NCBI GenBank assembly: GCA_039707655.1
Contig: CM077663.1
Location: forward strand, 437,055,830-437,119,829
Reading direction: 5' to 3'
DNA length: 64,000 nucleotides
Source: Elymus sibiricus
Taxonomy: Eukaryota > Streptophyta > Magnoliopsida > Poales > Poaceae
Positions within the stretch are counted from its first letter, which is position 1; every line of letters begins with the position of its first letter. The translations under genes were made by a program, and so were the position numbers. The notes under the pieces were generated by a model, which worked only from the letters and a program-made list of their open reading frames with translations, did not search any database and was not told where the DNA came from. This document shows, piece by piece, positions 53,990 through 64,000 of the stretch.

Positions 53990-55070
53990 CTATTATTCTT
54001 ACTAGCACACATGCCCATGCGTTGCACCGGAAGAAAAAATGACTCCTCGTACACACACCCGATGACATCAGCAAATTCCTTGAAATCTTTCACGATATTG
54101 CACGACAAACAACAAGATAAATGGTGTTGTGCAAAAACATAAATGTGGAATGATTTTCAGTGTACTCAAGATATTTTCAATTTATTAGACAGCCAAAATA
54201 TCTACCTAGTCGCCACTATCTTTTTACATCTTTTTTGTCGTTCCTCCATAGTGATTCCTAACAAATATTGCATTAGAATGAAAATAGAGAAATACATTTT
54301 AGTATTCAACGATAACTTGTGCATACGAACATTATATTTTCTTGCTGATATATGTGTTTGCAACTGTAATCTAAGTCAAGATTTAATTTAGTTCCAAACA
54401 TATTAATAGTTTAGTGGTGCAAACATATAAGTAGTTTAGCGTACGCCATCGTATATGGATTGATTATTGTACACTGTGCGAAATAGAGAGGATAATTATA
54501 TACTTGTTATAACCATAGTTGATTGGAATCAACATCCCCTATGGTGTTAATAATAGCTTTTGTGACAATTTAAATGATATAGTAAGATATATAATAGCCA
54601 TTTTCAAAATACCTGATACAAAGAAAGTATTAATTAAGATTGCATTCTAAATTAAAATTTTAAAATTATTAACATGCAAGATGATAGTATATTTGAAATC
54701 TACACATTTTTCTAAAAAATGTATATATAATATGCTAGATTTCGAGTTAGGATTAAAAAGATATAAATATTTAAAAAAATATTTGAACATACTCGATAAA
54801 AAAATAAACAAAAAATTACGCTCCCCTGGGGTCGAACCCAGGCCTACGGGCTGGAAGGGTCACGCGCTAGCCATTGCGCTCATTGGATAGTTATAGCAGA
54901 TTTGTGGGCCGCTGTCTAATAAAGGCTGCTCGGTGTAGCGATTTTTAAAAAGAAAACAAAACGTTTTTTCTGACTTTATGTGTGGCATAGTGGGTAATTC
55001 GTCAAAAACTCTAGGGGTATTTTCTATGACGAACGACCGGAAGCTATATTTCCTTTACTATTATTAGGTA
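53990..55070. repeat. Unclassified Triticeae repeat region
   Basis: Starts with ttactattattcttactagc, then acacatgcccatgcgttgcac. It ends with tttactattattaggtaaag. The interior is AT-rich with no coding frame. The first segment resembles a repeat common in wheat intergenic DNA, but I cannot place it in a superfamily. Confidence 0.4.
54818..54892 (-). other. tRNA-like pol III module (SINE-like)
   Basis: The minus strand has an A-box-like TGGCTAGCGCG (54863-54873) and a B box GGTTCGACCCC (54828-54838) at tRNA-like spacing, a good T-arm (CCTGG-loop-CCAGG) and a following T-run. The 5' half does not pair with the 3' end as an acceptor stem, so a working tRNA is unlikely. Confidence 0.5.
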
Positions 55071-55095
55071 AAGAAGTAAAGACTTCTACTACTTA

Positions 55096-56357
55096 GAGAA
55101 TCTCCAACAGCCGCGCTAAACAAGCGCCGCGCCGCAAATTTGTCATTTTTAGCGCGCGCGCAATCGATATGGGGGCTCCAGCGGACGCGCAATAAGTGCG
55201 CGCACGGCATATAGAGTTGGGCGCGCGGTCCGAATCGCCATCGCGTGCTGTGTATTTGGTGCGCCCTCTTCCGCGCGCCGCACACTCGAGCGCTCGCGCC
55301 GCACTCTCTCCGCCGCGCCACCTTCGCCCGCCCGCGCCGCCGCCGGCGAATCGACCCGATGGACGCCGGCGCCGGCACCCCCCTCACCCCTTCGTACTCC
55401 CGCGACCCCTCGGCCGTCGCCGCTACCACCGCCGTCGCCACAAACCCTAGCGCGGGGAGCTTTGGCTTCGCCTCCGCCGGAGCTCCTCCAAGCACCGTCA
55501 TCGCGCGCGGCCTTTTCATGCCGCCACGGATGACCTCGGCGGCGGGTGGCGTCGCGCCGGCGCCCGCCGTGAAGCCATGTGCCCCCCTATCGAAGCTCCC
55601 AAATGCGGCGCGGCCGAAGAAGGGCAAGGTATCGGCGAAGAAGAACAAGGCGGCGGACGGCTCCGGCTCCTCGAAGCCGTCGAGGAAGAAGGTTGCAGGG
55701 CGTGCGACAGGCGCGGCGGCTACCGAAGCGGCATGGGAGGCATGAGTTTTGCGTCTCTCATGGGAGGCATGGGAGCACCTCCGGGCGGCATGGGCGGAAT
55801 GTCTTCCGGTGTGCCTCACACACCTTCGCATGAAGATGCCGTTGAAGATCTTGCCAACCCCTTCCGAGCTTCACATGATGATGCGGCGCGCGACGATGAA
55901 GAGGAGGAGGAAGAATCGTCTTCGGATGATGAATCGGAGGAAGAGGAAGATGAAGACGAGGACGAGGCTTGATTGTTGATGGGCCATTCGTTGGTGTGAA
56001 CTTTTGTGTCATGAACTTGGTTCGGATTTTTAACTTGGTTGGATGATGTTGTGGGCATGAATTTGAACTTGTGGGCATGAACTTTTTATGTCACCATGAA
56101 CTTGTTTGTGTGATTTAAATTATGCCATGTTTTTGTTTTGATGTTTGAAATTCATTTCGCGTCCAAAATGCAACATATGGCAAGCTCCGGCTGCTCGCAC
56201 ACACTGCATTTTAGCGCGCCTGCTGGAGCAACGCGCGCGCGCTAAAGTTTACAGCGGCCGCTAGAGCCAGCGCTCCCCGCCGCGCCAAAACAGGCGGTCG
56301 GCACGCCGCAAACGTGTTTTTAGCGCGCCGCGCGTTGGGCGGCTGTTGGAGATGCTC
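55096..56357. mobile_element. Non-autonomous PIF/Harbinger-type element with TTA duplication
   Basis: TIRs GAGAATCTCCAACAGCCGCG and (reverse complement of the right end) GAGCATCTCCAACAGCCGCC, flanked by TTA at 55093-55095 and 56358-56360. Length 1262 bp. GC-rich, with many GCGCGC runs near the ends. TTA/TAA duplications and this TIR type fit PIF/Harbinger. No transposase (DDE_Tnp_4) is present. Confidence 0.8.
55359..55972 (+). pseudogene. Harbinger-borne ORF with acidic tail, frame-split
   Basis: ATG 55359 opens 128 codons, Ala/Pro-rich then Lys-rich (KKGKVSAKKNKAADG, a possible nuclear signal), ending at 55743-55745. An overlapping frame (55733-55972) continues with MGGM repeats and ends in a long Glu/Asp/Ser tail. 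The two halves probably belonged to one protein split by a frameshift. It resembles accessory or N-terminal parts of wheat Harbinger-associated proteins. No catalytic domain; function unknown. Confidence 0.45.
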
Positions 56358-56360
56358 TTA

Positions 56361-57819
56361 GTGTGTCATCGACCGGCGGATACAGGACCCGGGCCGCGCC
56401 CCGCGCTGGGGAGGGGGGGGGGTGCTGGGCCCAGGGCGTGAAGAAAAAAAATCATGTGTTCACTATAGCACCATTAACACTGCAGCGGCACCGTACCAAG
56501 CCTGGGGCCAGGGCTTAACCGAATCATGGCTCCGCCCCTTGTGCCATCCGCTACCAACTCGATCATTGCCTGTGAGAAACGAAAAAGAGAGAACAAACAG
56601 TGAAAATGGCTGGCCGGCAGCTATTTTAACTACCACTAACTGAGTGTCGTCGATTTGTAGGTACTAGAGATTTCTTTTTAGATGAGACTGAGATGTTGCC
56701 ATCCAGAGATTTATTGGGACGAAACGTGCCGACCTTTTTGGCCCAGTACCAACGCACCGGTGGTGTGTTAAGGGACCGTTTGGTCACCACAAATGTTGTC
56801 TATCACTCGTAGCAACAGATTTTTTTTTTTCTTTGACAAAACCGTAGCAACAGATATAAGGCTCCAATCGGTCATCTGTGCCGATCAATTGGGCGGCCCA
56901 TTAAAGATCAATAGGAGGAGCGAGCATGCAAAGGTTCCCGACTGGTTTTGGGACCTCCTAAATAAAGACAGGTTTTGGGACCTTCTAGAAGGTTCCAGAA
57001 CTGTTTTTATTCTTTCTAGGAAATTATTGGTTTTAATTTTATCATTTTTCATTTGGAAATTTATTTTTTATTCCATTTCCCAATTTTATTTTTATTTTTC
57101 AATTCATAAAATTCAAAAACTATTCTCTTTTAAAGAAGTGTATCATATTTAAAAAACAGTGCTCGCGATTTTACAAAAATGTTAGTGGTTCCAAAACTTC
57201 TTCTGAATTTCTAAATTTTCAAAATTTAAAATAACGTTCAAAACGCTGTTCACATTTATAAAAAAATTGTCGCATTTCCTACAAATGTTTGAATTTCAGA
57301 ACTTTTTTACAATTCCAAATAATGTTCACAAATTTATAATATTTTTGAAAAGAATTAAAAAAATTGTTCTTGAACAATTTATTTAATTGCTGATCATTTT
57401 CTCAATTCAAATAATATTTTCTGAATTTAATTATTTTCAAATTCATAAACTGCACTTTAATAGTAGAGATAGCTGAACCAAGAGAGCAACTTGACAACGG
57501 TGCTCCACATCATTTTTTGACAGACACCTTCCAGGTTGAGGCTACCCTGGACACCATGTACGTCACAATTTTTGTGTACCTTTTGAATTTTTTACCACTT
57601 CCTTCAGATGTTATATGGGGGAACCCTGCCATGTTTGAAGTTTTTTGAGACTTTGTTTGCACTTTAAAAAAAAATCAATAAACTCAATGTTCAGGGTCAA
57701 GTCCGGGCACCGTCAGGTTTGAATGCCTTTTTTCTTGTGTAGGGCATAAATCTAGACTCAAGAACACAAATATAATTTGTCAACATAATGTTTCAACTTT
57801 TTATTGCATTTATAGTTCA
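56361..57819. other. Intergenic sequence, mostly AT-rich
   Basis: No supported gene. A G-run lies at about 56409-56422. Between 57000 and 57450 the sequence is AT-rich with short repeated phrases (aaattttcaaaatt, tgttcacaaattt) typical of degraded intergenic DNA. Confidence 0.5.
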
Positions 57820-58115
57820 AAATTTTAACTTATATTCACTAAATGCATATAAAGAGAAATAGAGAAGGGGAAAGAAAAGAAAGCATAAAGCAAAAAAAAT
57901 AAAAAAATGTACAAAAAATGAAACAACATAAATGAGAAGTAACAGAAAAAAAGGGTTTCCCGAGTACAGAAAAAAAGATACTCCGCAAACAATTCTTTGC
58001 TGAGTGCGCCAAGTGAAAGCAAAAGTAGTCGGCAAATGTCATGTTTGCCTGGTACTCGACGAAATACACTCGACAAACAATCGGAAACTAGGCAAAGTTC
58101 CAGATTCCAGTAGTG
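57820..58115 (-). mobile_element. CACTA end fragment, CACTACTGGAATCTGG family
   Basis: The minus strand from 58115 reads CACTACTGGAATCTGGAACT, followed by subterminal repeats of tgtcgagtgtat and cgtcgagtacc. This is the terminal region of a CACTA family different from CACTA-1 and CACTA-2. The opposite end and any coding part are not visible, so it is a truncated or solo end. Confidence 0.6.
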
Positions 58116-58297
58116 CCTCTAGTCCTTGGACAATCGATTCCAACAATATGCATACATGCCATCTCAGCATGCAATTATGCATGATAATTTTTCACCTGAA
58201 TATACATAGGAAATGCTTTCAATTCTATTATGCTAATATTCATAATCCAATACAATCTATCATATATATATTTAGCCTGAACTACTTATTAATCCAA

Positions 58298-59155
58298 CAA
58301 AGCGCGTTACCCTGGAAAGATCCGATCTCGTACACAGACGGAAAGGAGGCGACTGTGCCTTCCCTTTGTATGCCGCCGGCGCTGCCACTAGTTCACTCTC
58401 TCTCCGCCGACCGCTCACGCGGCAGGTGGGAGGGGGACCTCAAATTTTTGCGCCGGTTGGGTTCGCAGTACGGCTAGGGTTGTGGGAGACGCCGTCGAGG
58501 CCGTTGCGGTGGCGTTGTGTCTGAATAAGTTTCCCCGGGCTCTGTTCGCGGCCAGTTAGGGCTCTTGCCTTCGTCTAGGAGCCATCGGGTGGGGGATCCC
58601 CGGATCTCATCGAGGTTGCAGGGCTATGCTGTCTGGAAGTCAAGCGGCACTGCCCGGTTGGGTCCTCGAATGGGAGGTGATTGTGTGAAGACGGAGATTC
58701 TTCTTCCTCCTCATCGGTATGATTTTCGACAATTTTTTTCCTTTTCCTTTGTGCTGCTGCTCGAGGGATGTCCTGCTTTGCTCGGACGGGGCACATAAAG
58801 AGGTACTCAAAACCACATATGGCGAAGACTGGTGCAGGCGTGTTGGATGCACACGTGTCATTGTCTTTTCAGCGCTGGTTCGAAGAAAACGAGGAGCAGC
58901 GTGACGGCAATCCTGCCGTGGTCGAAGATGATGACCTGCTTGGGTCTGGTTACAGATTTTTATGTTGCAGAAGTCTTCTCGCAAGGTTCGGTAATGACAA
59001 CATAGAGCTCCAGGGATCTTGGTGTTTTAATGGTTGTTTAAGGGTGCTTTTTGTTTTTCTGGTTCTTTGTGCGTGTGTTAATATGTGCTTATACGGTCAA
59101 GGACTTTGTATTATTTTGTGATTTGGATACAAACATACTTTCTAAGAAAAACTAA
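58298..59155 (+). mobile_element. Unclassified 858-bp insertion with 12-bp TSD
   Basis: Flanked by the perfect repeat TTATTAATCCAA (58286-58297 and 59156-59167). The 5' two thirds are GC-rich, the 3' third T-rich, ending tttctaagaaaaactaa. No TIRs, no LTRs and no recognisable protein. The duplication length and A-rich 3' end suggest a target-primed retroposon, possibly a LINE derivative joining 5' and 3' ends, or a processed transcript copy. Confidence 0.55.
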
Positions 59156-61076
59156 TTATTAATCCAAATATTCACATAACATGCAACCGCATTTCACTAA
59201 TGATATTACAACTGCACCAACCCGTGGTGTACAATCTAGTTTATAAAATCTATTAGTGCAGTTACAAGCAACGTCACTGCATTGATCCCTGTATAACTCG
59301 GTAGTACAAATATTCTCGCGCGGAAGTCTTCCTTTTCCGCCCACTACAATTCAAATTCTGAAGTCCACTACTCTATATTGGGGTTCAACTCCTCACTTAC
59401 CAGTGGCTGGCATGCTAGTACTTGAGGATTGCGTCGCTGTTGTAGTGCTGGTCGACGAGTACTGCTGCGTGGTAACCCCCGACCCGACAGTGGTGGTGCT
59501 GTCGCCGTACTCCATGGTAGAATCTCCGAAAGGCTGAAGGTACACAGCTACCGGCATCTTGGGCGGCAGCACCGGCATCCTGAACTTCCTTGACTGCAGC
59601 GCCTCTGCGGCCTGCCTGATCGCCGGCCTCATCTTTGGGTTCGGGTGCGCGGACCACAGCCCAACGGCCACCACCCGCTCCATCTCCCACCGGTCGAACA
59701 CGCCGCCGAGACGCTCGTCAACGGCGTCGAGGGCGGCGCCCCTACCGTAGAGGTCCCACACCCACTCCAGCAGCCGGAACACCTGGCCGTTCCTCGCACC
59801 GGCGGTGGGCGGCGCCATCGGTCGCCGCCCGCACACGGTCTCCAGTAGGGTCACGCCGAAGCTGTACATGTCTGACTCGGTGGACGCCTTGCCGGTGATG
59901 ACGCACTCCGGGTCCAGATAGCCCGGGGTACCTGCCATGGCGGTCATTGTCTGCAAGCTCATGCCGTGGTCGATGAGCCGCGACAGGCCAAAGTCGCCTA
60001 GCTTGGTGTTGAAGGACTCGTCCAGCATGATGTTGCTCGGCTTAATGTCGCCATGGACGACGCATTGATCCCATTCTTGGTGGAGGTACAGCACTGCAGA
60101 CGCCAATCCAACAATGATCTGGTATCTGATAACAAAAGTAAGGGCACAATCAAGCAAAATCAGAGTTGAGTTGATCCAACCATTTCGACTAAGTTTTGAA
60201 GGACCAAATTGTGCGTCCTTCTCTGAATGCCCACACTGAATGTCTGAATCCAAACTATGTGCCGCTATTTTATCATGCACTGCTTGACTTGCTTTCTTAG
60301 CTTTTAGTCATGTACGAGTGTGGACCGTCCATAGAAAATAAATCCTATTTGTACTTTTGAGTCTATGTTTAGGCTATACTCAAAAAAATAAAACAAATTT
60401 CAAACATGAAGCCACCAAAACTTGACCCCAAACATGGAGGTTATTGGTTTTTTAATTCTTAAAAATGCAAACAAAATATAAAAAATATCAAACTTGATAT
60501 TGTCTCATTATATGACCCCTAAAGGAGGAGGTAAAATTTGAGAAGTTTCACAAAAGTGGTGACGCAGGGTGGTTAGACATCTGACAATCTTGAAGGAAGA
60601 ATCGTAGTTTCAAAAGTTAATGGGCCCGATTTGAAGATTAAGTGTTTGCTGCTTCATCCGTTGGCCTTGAAAAAAGAATTCTACTCAACATACACCATGA
60701 CATGCTCCTTGTTTAAATTTGAAATGTTTTGGGGTCGTTTGCTATATTTAAGCCATCAAGTGCATTTTCTAGGCATTTACTAAATATAATTAAAACTTTA
60801 ACTGCAAGTGCATGAAAAGTTGGCAAAATAAGGTTGAAAGATTATATTTGTATTCTTGAGAGAAATTTCAAATTTGTTTTTAAGTTCTGAAAATACACAC
60901 AATTTCTAAAAAACATGAAATTCGAAAGGGAACATATTAGGTTTGAAGAAGCGACTCCTGCTTCATCCGCTGCCCTACAAATTTTGTCTACACTCAAAAT
61001 ACGCCACTACATGACACATGTGAAAATTTAGCATTTTTGGGATCCATTTGATATATTTAAATCATCAAGTGTATGT

Positions 61077-61230
61077 CTTTTACACTCGGCATAAGGCCTT
61101 GACAGTGCCCGACCGACATATAGGACTCAACAACTTCACTTTTGCCAGCAGGAGTCCAGCAAAGCCCCCTTTGTCGAGTGTAATACTCGGCAAACCCGGG
61201 CACTCGACAAAGTGCCAAATTCCGGTAGTG
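61077..61230 (-). mobile_element. CACTA end fragment in the LecRK intron
   Basis: The minus strand from 61230 reads CACTACCGGAATTTGGCACT, then tgtcgagtgcccgggtttgc, with repeated tcgagtg motifs. It is a truncated end related in type to 57820-58115 but not identical. Confidence 0.65.
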
Positions 61231-61393
61231 CAAAAAGGAAGGCGGGCTGTTATCAGAAAATCCTAAGAAATAGAAAAACCGCATAATAAATACAAGTAAT
61301 ACTTTGTTGCCAAAAAAAGCCTAATTAAGAAATATCATCCACCAAAGAATCTAGATCTCGATGGACTCAATCAATTCCTAAAAAAATACCAAA

Positions 61394-61802
61394 TGATAAG
61401 TGCCACACGTGTGGCACAAAGCAATTCGGTTCTGATGTTTTTACAAGGGTGTGTCTAGGGCACATCTAGATGTGACATAGTTATTGCACATCTAAATGAC
61501 TAAAGCAAGCATAAAAAGAAAAAGAAAAAGAAAAGGAAAATACCCACTCGACTCTCCACGCAAGATCAATGATATAGGACTTAGATGTGCAATACTTATG
61601 TCAAATCTAGATGTGCTTTAGCAAAACCGTTTTTACAACTAAAGTTGCCATCTAAAAAAAACAAAAAAAAAACTAAAATTTGTCATCTGAAAACAAAGTT
61701 ACCATGCTTGAAAACTAAAGTTGTCATCCTTGCGTCACTAAATTTACCATCAAAACTTTTGGCGTTATCATGTGTTTGTGTCACACATGTGACACTCATC
61801 AG
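61394..61802. mobile_element. Outer MITE with TGATAAGTGCCACACGTGTG termini
   Basis: Left end TGATAAGTGCCACACGTGTG. Right end (reverse complement) TGATGAGTGTCACATGTGTG. The interior has repeated aaagttgtcat(c) motifs. It is interrupted by the MITE at 61447-61628. Superfamily not assigned. Confidence 0.6.
61447..61628. mobile_element. Nested Mutator-type MITE
   Basis: Long inverted repeats (gggcacatctagatgtgaca...attgcacatctaa and the reverse complement of the right half) with a 10-bp direct repeat GTTTTTACAA on both sides (61437-61446 and 61629-61638). A 9-10 bp duplication fits Mutator-like elements. Confidence 0.75.
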
Positions 61803-62580
61803 GGTAAAAAAATGGACTCAATCAAAGCTTGAAAAAGACAGTTCCACTGATACGACGATTTTTCTAGTCTATAATAAGTGTTAGTGAAGAATTCAGCTCA
61901 TTTAGTCAAGGTAGGTTTTATCGAAAATTTAGTCAAGGTAGGAAATTAAGTAGAGAATACGACTGACATGGATGTGTAGGTCCAAGCTAGCAGCATGCGT
62001 ACCTAACTTGCCAAGTCAGAACGTCGTCTTTGCTGTAGAGGTACCCATCGAGGCTGCCGTTGCGCACGAGCTCGTAGACTAGCAGCAGCCGCCTGCGACC
62101 ATGGCACCAGCCGATTTAGCTGCACAAGATTGTGCACGACGCAGTCTGCTGATGATGGTGACCTCCGACCTGTACTCCTTCCTCCCCTCCAAGGACGCCC
62201 CTCGCAGGAACACCTTGATGGCGACATCGCGGCCGCCGAGTTCTTTCATGTGGCCCCGGTACACAGACCCGGACCCGCCCTGCCCCAGCTTCCCTTCCTC
62301 CGCGAAGTTCCTCGTCGCCGCCGCTAGGTTGGCGTACGGGATGGGCCGGGGTCCCGTGCTGGAACCGAACTCGTCGTCGTCGGCATCGAGGGAGTCCGGA
62401 GTCATATCGCCGGCGAGCATGTCTTTGTCCTCTGCTTGCCGGTTTCTCCTGCTCGCACGCCGGAGCAGCACCGCGACGGTGACCGCGAGCAGGAGCACCA
62501 GCACGGCTGCGGCGGCAACCCCGGCACTGAGTTGTAGGGTGGCCTTCTTGGCCGACGAGGTAGATGGGAGGGGCGTGTCG

Positions 62581-64000
62581 TGTTGGAAATATGCCCTAGA
62601 GGCAATAATAAAATGGTTATTATTGTATTTCCTTGTTCATGATAATTGTCTATTGTTCATGCTATAATTGTGTTAACCGGAAACCGTAATACATGTGTGA
62701 ATACATAGACCATAACATGTCCCTAGTGAGCCTCTAGTTGGCTAGCTCGTTGATCAATAGATGGTCACGGTTTCATGACCATGGACATTGGATGTCGTTG
62801 ATAACGGGATCATATCATTAGGAGAATGATGTGATGGACAAGACCCAATCCTAAGCATAGCACAAGATCGTGTAGTTCGTCTGCTAAAGCTTTTCCAATG
62901 TCAAGTATCGTTTTCTTAGACCATGAGATTGTGCAACTCCCGGATACCGTAAGAATACTTTGGGTGTGCCAAACGTCACAACGTAACTGGATGGCTATAA
63001 AGGTAAACTACGGGTATCTCCGAAAGTATCTGTTGGGTTGGCACGAATCGAGACTGTGATTTGTCACTCCGTATGACGGAGAGGTATCTCTGGGCCCACT
63101 CGGTAAGACATCGTCATCATGAGCTCAATGTGACTAAGGAGTTAGCCACGGGATGATGTGTTACGGAACGAGTAAACAGACTTGCCGGTAACGAGATTGA
63201 ACAGGGTATAGGGATACCGACGATCGAATCTCGGGCAAGTATCATACCGGTAGACAAAGGGAATTGTATACGGGATTGATTGAATCCCCGACATCGTGGT
63301 TCATCCGATGAGATCATCGTGGAGCATGTGGGAGCCAACATGGGTATCCAGATCCCGCTGTTGGTTATTGACCGGAGAGGTGTCTCGGTCATGTCTACGT
63401 GTCTCCCGAACCCGTAGGGTCTACACACTTAAAGTTCGATGACGCTAGGGTTATAGGGAAATAGTGTACGTGGTTACCGAAGGTTGTTCGGAGTCCCGGA
63501 TGAGATCCCGGACGTCACGAGGAGCTCCGGAATGGTCCGGAGGTAAAGATTTATATATAGAAAGTTGTTATTGGGGTTCCGGAAAAAGTTCGGGTTTTTC
63601 CGGTATTGTACCGGGAAGCTTCCAGAAGGTTCCGGAGGATTCCGGAGGTCCGGAAAAGGTTCCACCATGTCCAATACAGCAGCATGGGCTGTAAGGGGGC
63701 GCCCTAGCCTTAATGGGCTGGGGGCACCAGCCCCCCTAAGGCCCATGCGCATGGGAGAGGAGAAACCCTAAGGGGGAGGGCCTCCACTTGACTTGGGAGG
63801 CACTCCTCCCCCCTTTGGCCGCCGCCCCAACCCTACATGGGATCTAGGGGGCCGGCCCCCTCTCCCCCTCAGCCTATAAATAGTGGAGGGGTGGGAGCGA
63901 GGCCACACCTCAGCCCCTGGCGCAGCCATCCCCCTCCTACACCTTCCTCCTCCTCCGTAGTGCTTGGCGAATCCCTGCCGGAATACCACGCAGCTCCACC
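62581..64000 (+). mobile_element. LTR of an LTR retrotransposon, running off the window
   Basis: Starts TGTTGGAAATATGCCCTAGA directly after LecRK coding sequence at 62580. The long non-coding body is typical of a large wheat LTR. A TATA box (cctataaat) at about 63873-63881 indicates plus orientation and transcription start near 63905. The LTR end, internal genes and second target duplication lie beyond 64000, so a full element cannot be told from a solo LTR. Family not named. Confidence 0.82.
63873..63881 (+). promoter_or_regulatory. TATA box within the LTR
   Basis: CCTATAAAT followed by a C/T-rich leader (ccccctcctacaccttcctc), the usual U3/R arrangement of a grass LTR promoter. Confidence 0.6.

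Larger units (their letters stand above)
60126..62002 (-). other. LecRK intron filled with repeats
   Basis: Non-coding. Besides the elements listed separately, 60300-61070 is AT-rich with two similar blocks (around 60640-60760 and 60950-61060: gcttcatccg(t/c)tg, acaccatgacatg / cactacatgacac), probably a degraded duplicated repeat. Confidence 0.55.
59393..62580 (-). pseudogene. L-type lectin receptor kinase, membrane segment and kinase domain, broken
   Basis: Exon A is 62003-62580 and exon B 59393-60125, with a 1877-bp intron (GT at 62001-62002, AG at 60126-60127). The spliced join restores LTWQVRYQIIVGLASAV. In order: stalk, membrane helix (VAAAAVLVLLLAVTVAVLL), juxtamembrane acidic stretch, glycine loop LGQGGSGSVYRG, VAIK lysine, catalytic loop HGDIKPSN (Gly where RD kinases have Arg), DFG, GTPGYLDPE and C-lobe. 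Two single-base insertions near 62115-62130 shift the frame between ISRLR and WCHGRRRLL, so the kinase cannot be made. The legume-lectin ectodomain is missing: an LTR begins at 62581. These receptors sit in the plasma membrane and act in pathogen perception. L-LecRK genes usually lack introns; this intron is full of MITEs. Confidence 0.82.

Noticed and set aside
54818..54892. A functional tRNA gene
   Set aside because: A and B boxes are good, but the 5' segment does not pair with the 3' end, so no acceptor stem forms.
57817..58076. Phe/Leu-rich membrane-protein-like frames
   Set aside because: Translations of an A-rich stretch next to a CACTA terminus; three overlapping frames look equally hydrophobic.

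Overview
This is plant nuclear DNA from a Triticeae grass (wheat or a close relative; species and subgenome cannot be told from the window). The evidence is the dense nesting of grass transposons, CACTA elements carrying the wheat-type TTTAGTCCCGGTT hairpin repeats, Stowaway MITEs, intron-containing genes, a WCI-5-like secreted protein and a plastid sigma factor. There is no sign of bacterial operons, CRISPR arrays or phage.

Layout. 1-4157: remains of a minus-strand LRR receptor kinase (5' exon at 3646-3990, repeated LRR fragments at 600-1750). One LRR fragment is fused in frame to a spliced hAT/BED-type transposase N-terminus (1546-3323), giving an open chimeric frame of 273 codons. 4158-17145: a complete CACTA transposon (CACTA-1, TSD TGA) with an open 1098-aa transposase, a seven-exon second gene ending in a Ulp1-type protease with one nonsense codon, a coiled-coil/membrane ORF and captured SINA E3-ligase pieces. 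17146-19150: LINE and NLR fragments. 19413-21909: an intact seven-exon plastid sigma factor, SIG3-like, 578 aa. 22329-28129: a decayed LINE with a long target-site duplication. 28513-29591: a secreted basic secretory protein (HEVTH peptidase family) behind a duplicated promoter block, one copy of which holds a Stowaway MITE. 30025-52997: a second CACTA (CACTA-2, TSD ATC). Its transposase has been lost except for the last codons and a DEDDy 3'-5' exonuclease gene occupies that place. A Ty3/Gypsy Tat-lineage element (31684-44533) interrupts the exonuclease. 53000-58300: small repeats, including a Stowaway, a tRNA-like module, a 1.26-kb PIF/Harbinger element and a CACTA end. 58298-59155: an unclassified insertion with a 12-bp TSD. 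59393-62580: a broken lectin-type receptor kinase whose intron holds nested MITEs and whose ectodomain side is cut by an LTR retrotransposon that runs off the window (62581-64000).

How it fits together. Only the sigma factor and the secretory protein look like intact ordinary host genes. The three immune-receptor-type loci (LRR-RLK, NLR, LecRK) are all broken, two of them at or near transposon insertions. The two CACTA elements share an organisation: each has a promoter in front of its second gene that sits directly beside a block of the same CCGGGACTAAA hairpins found at the element ends, and each has captured host gene sequence. Exon boundaries were worked out by hand from GT/AG sites and reading-frame arithmetic; no alignment or database search was run, so family assignments rest on recognised motifs.
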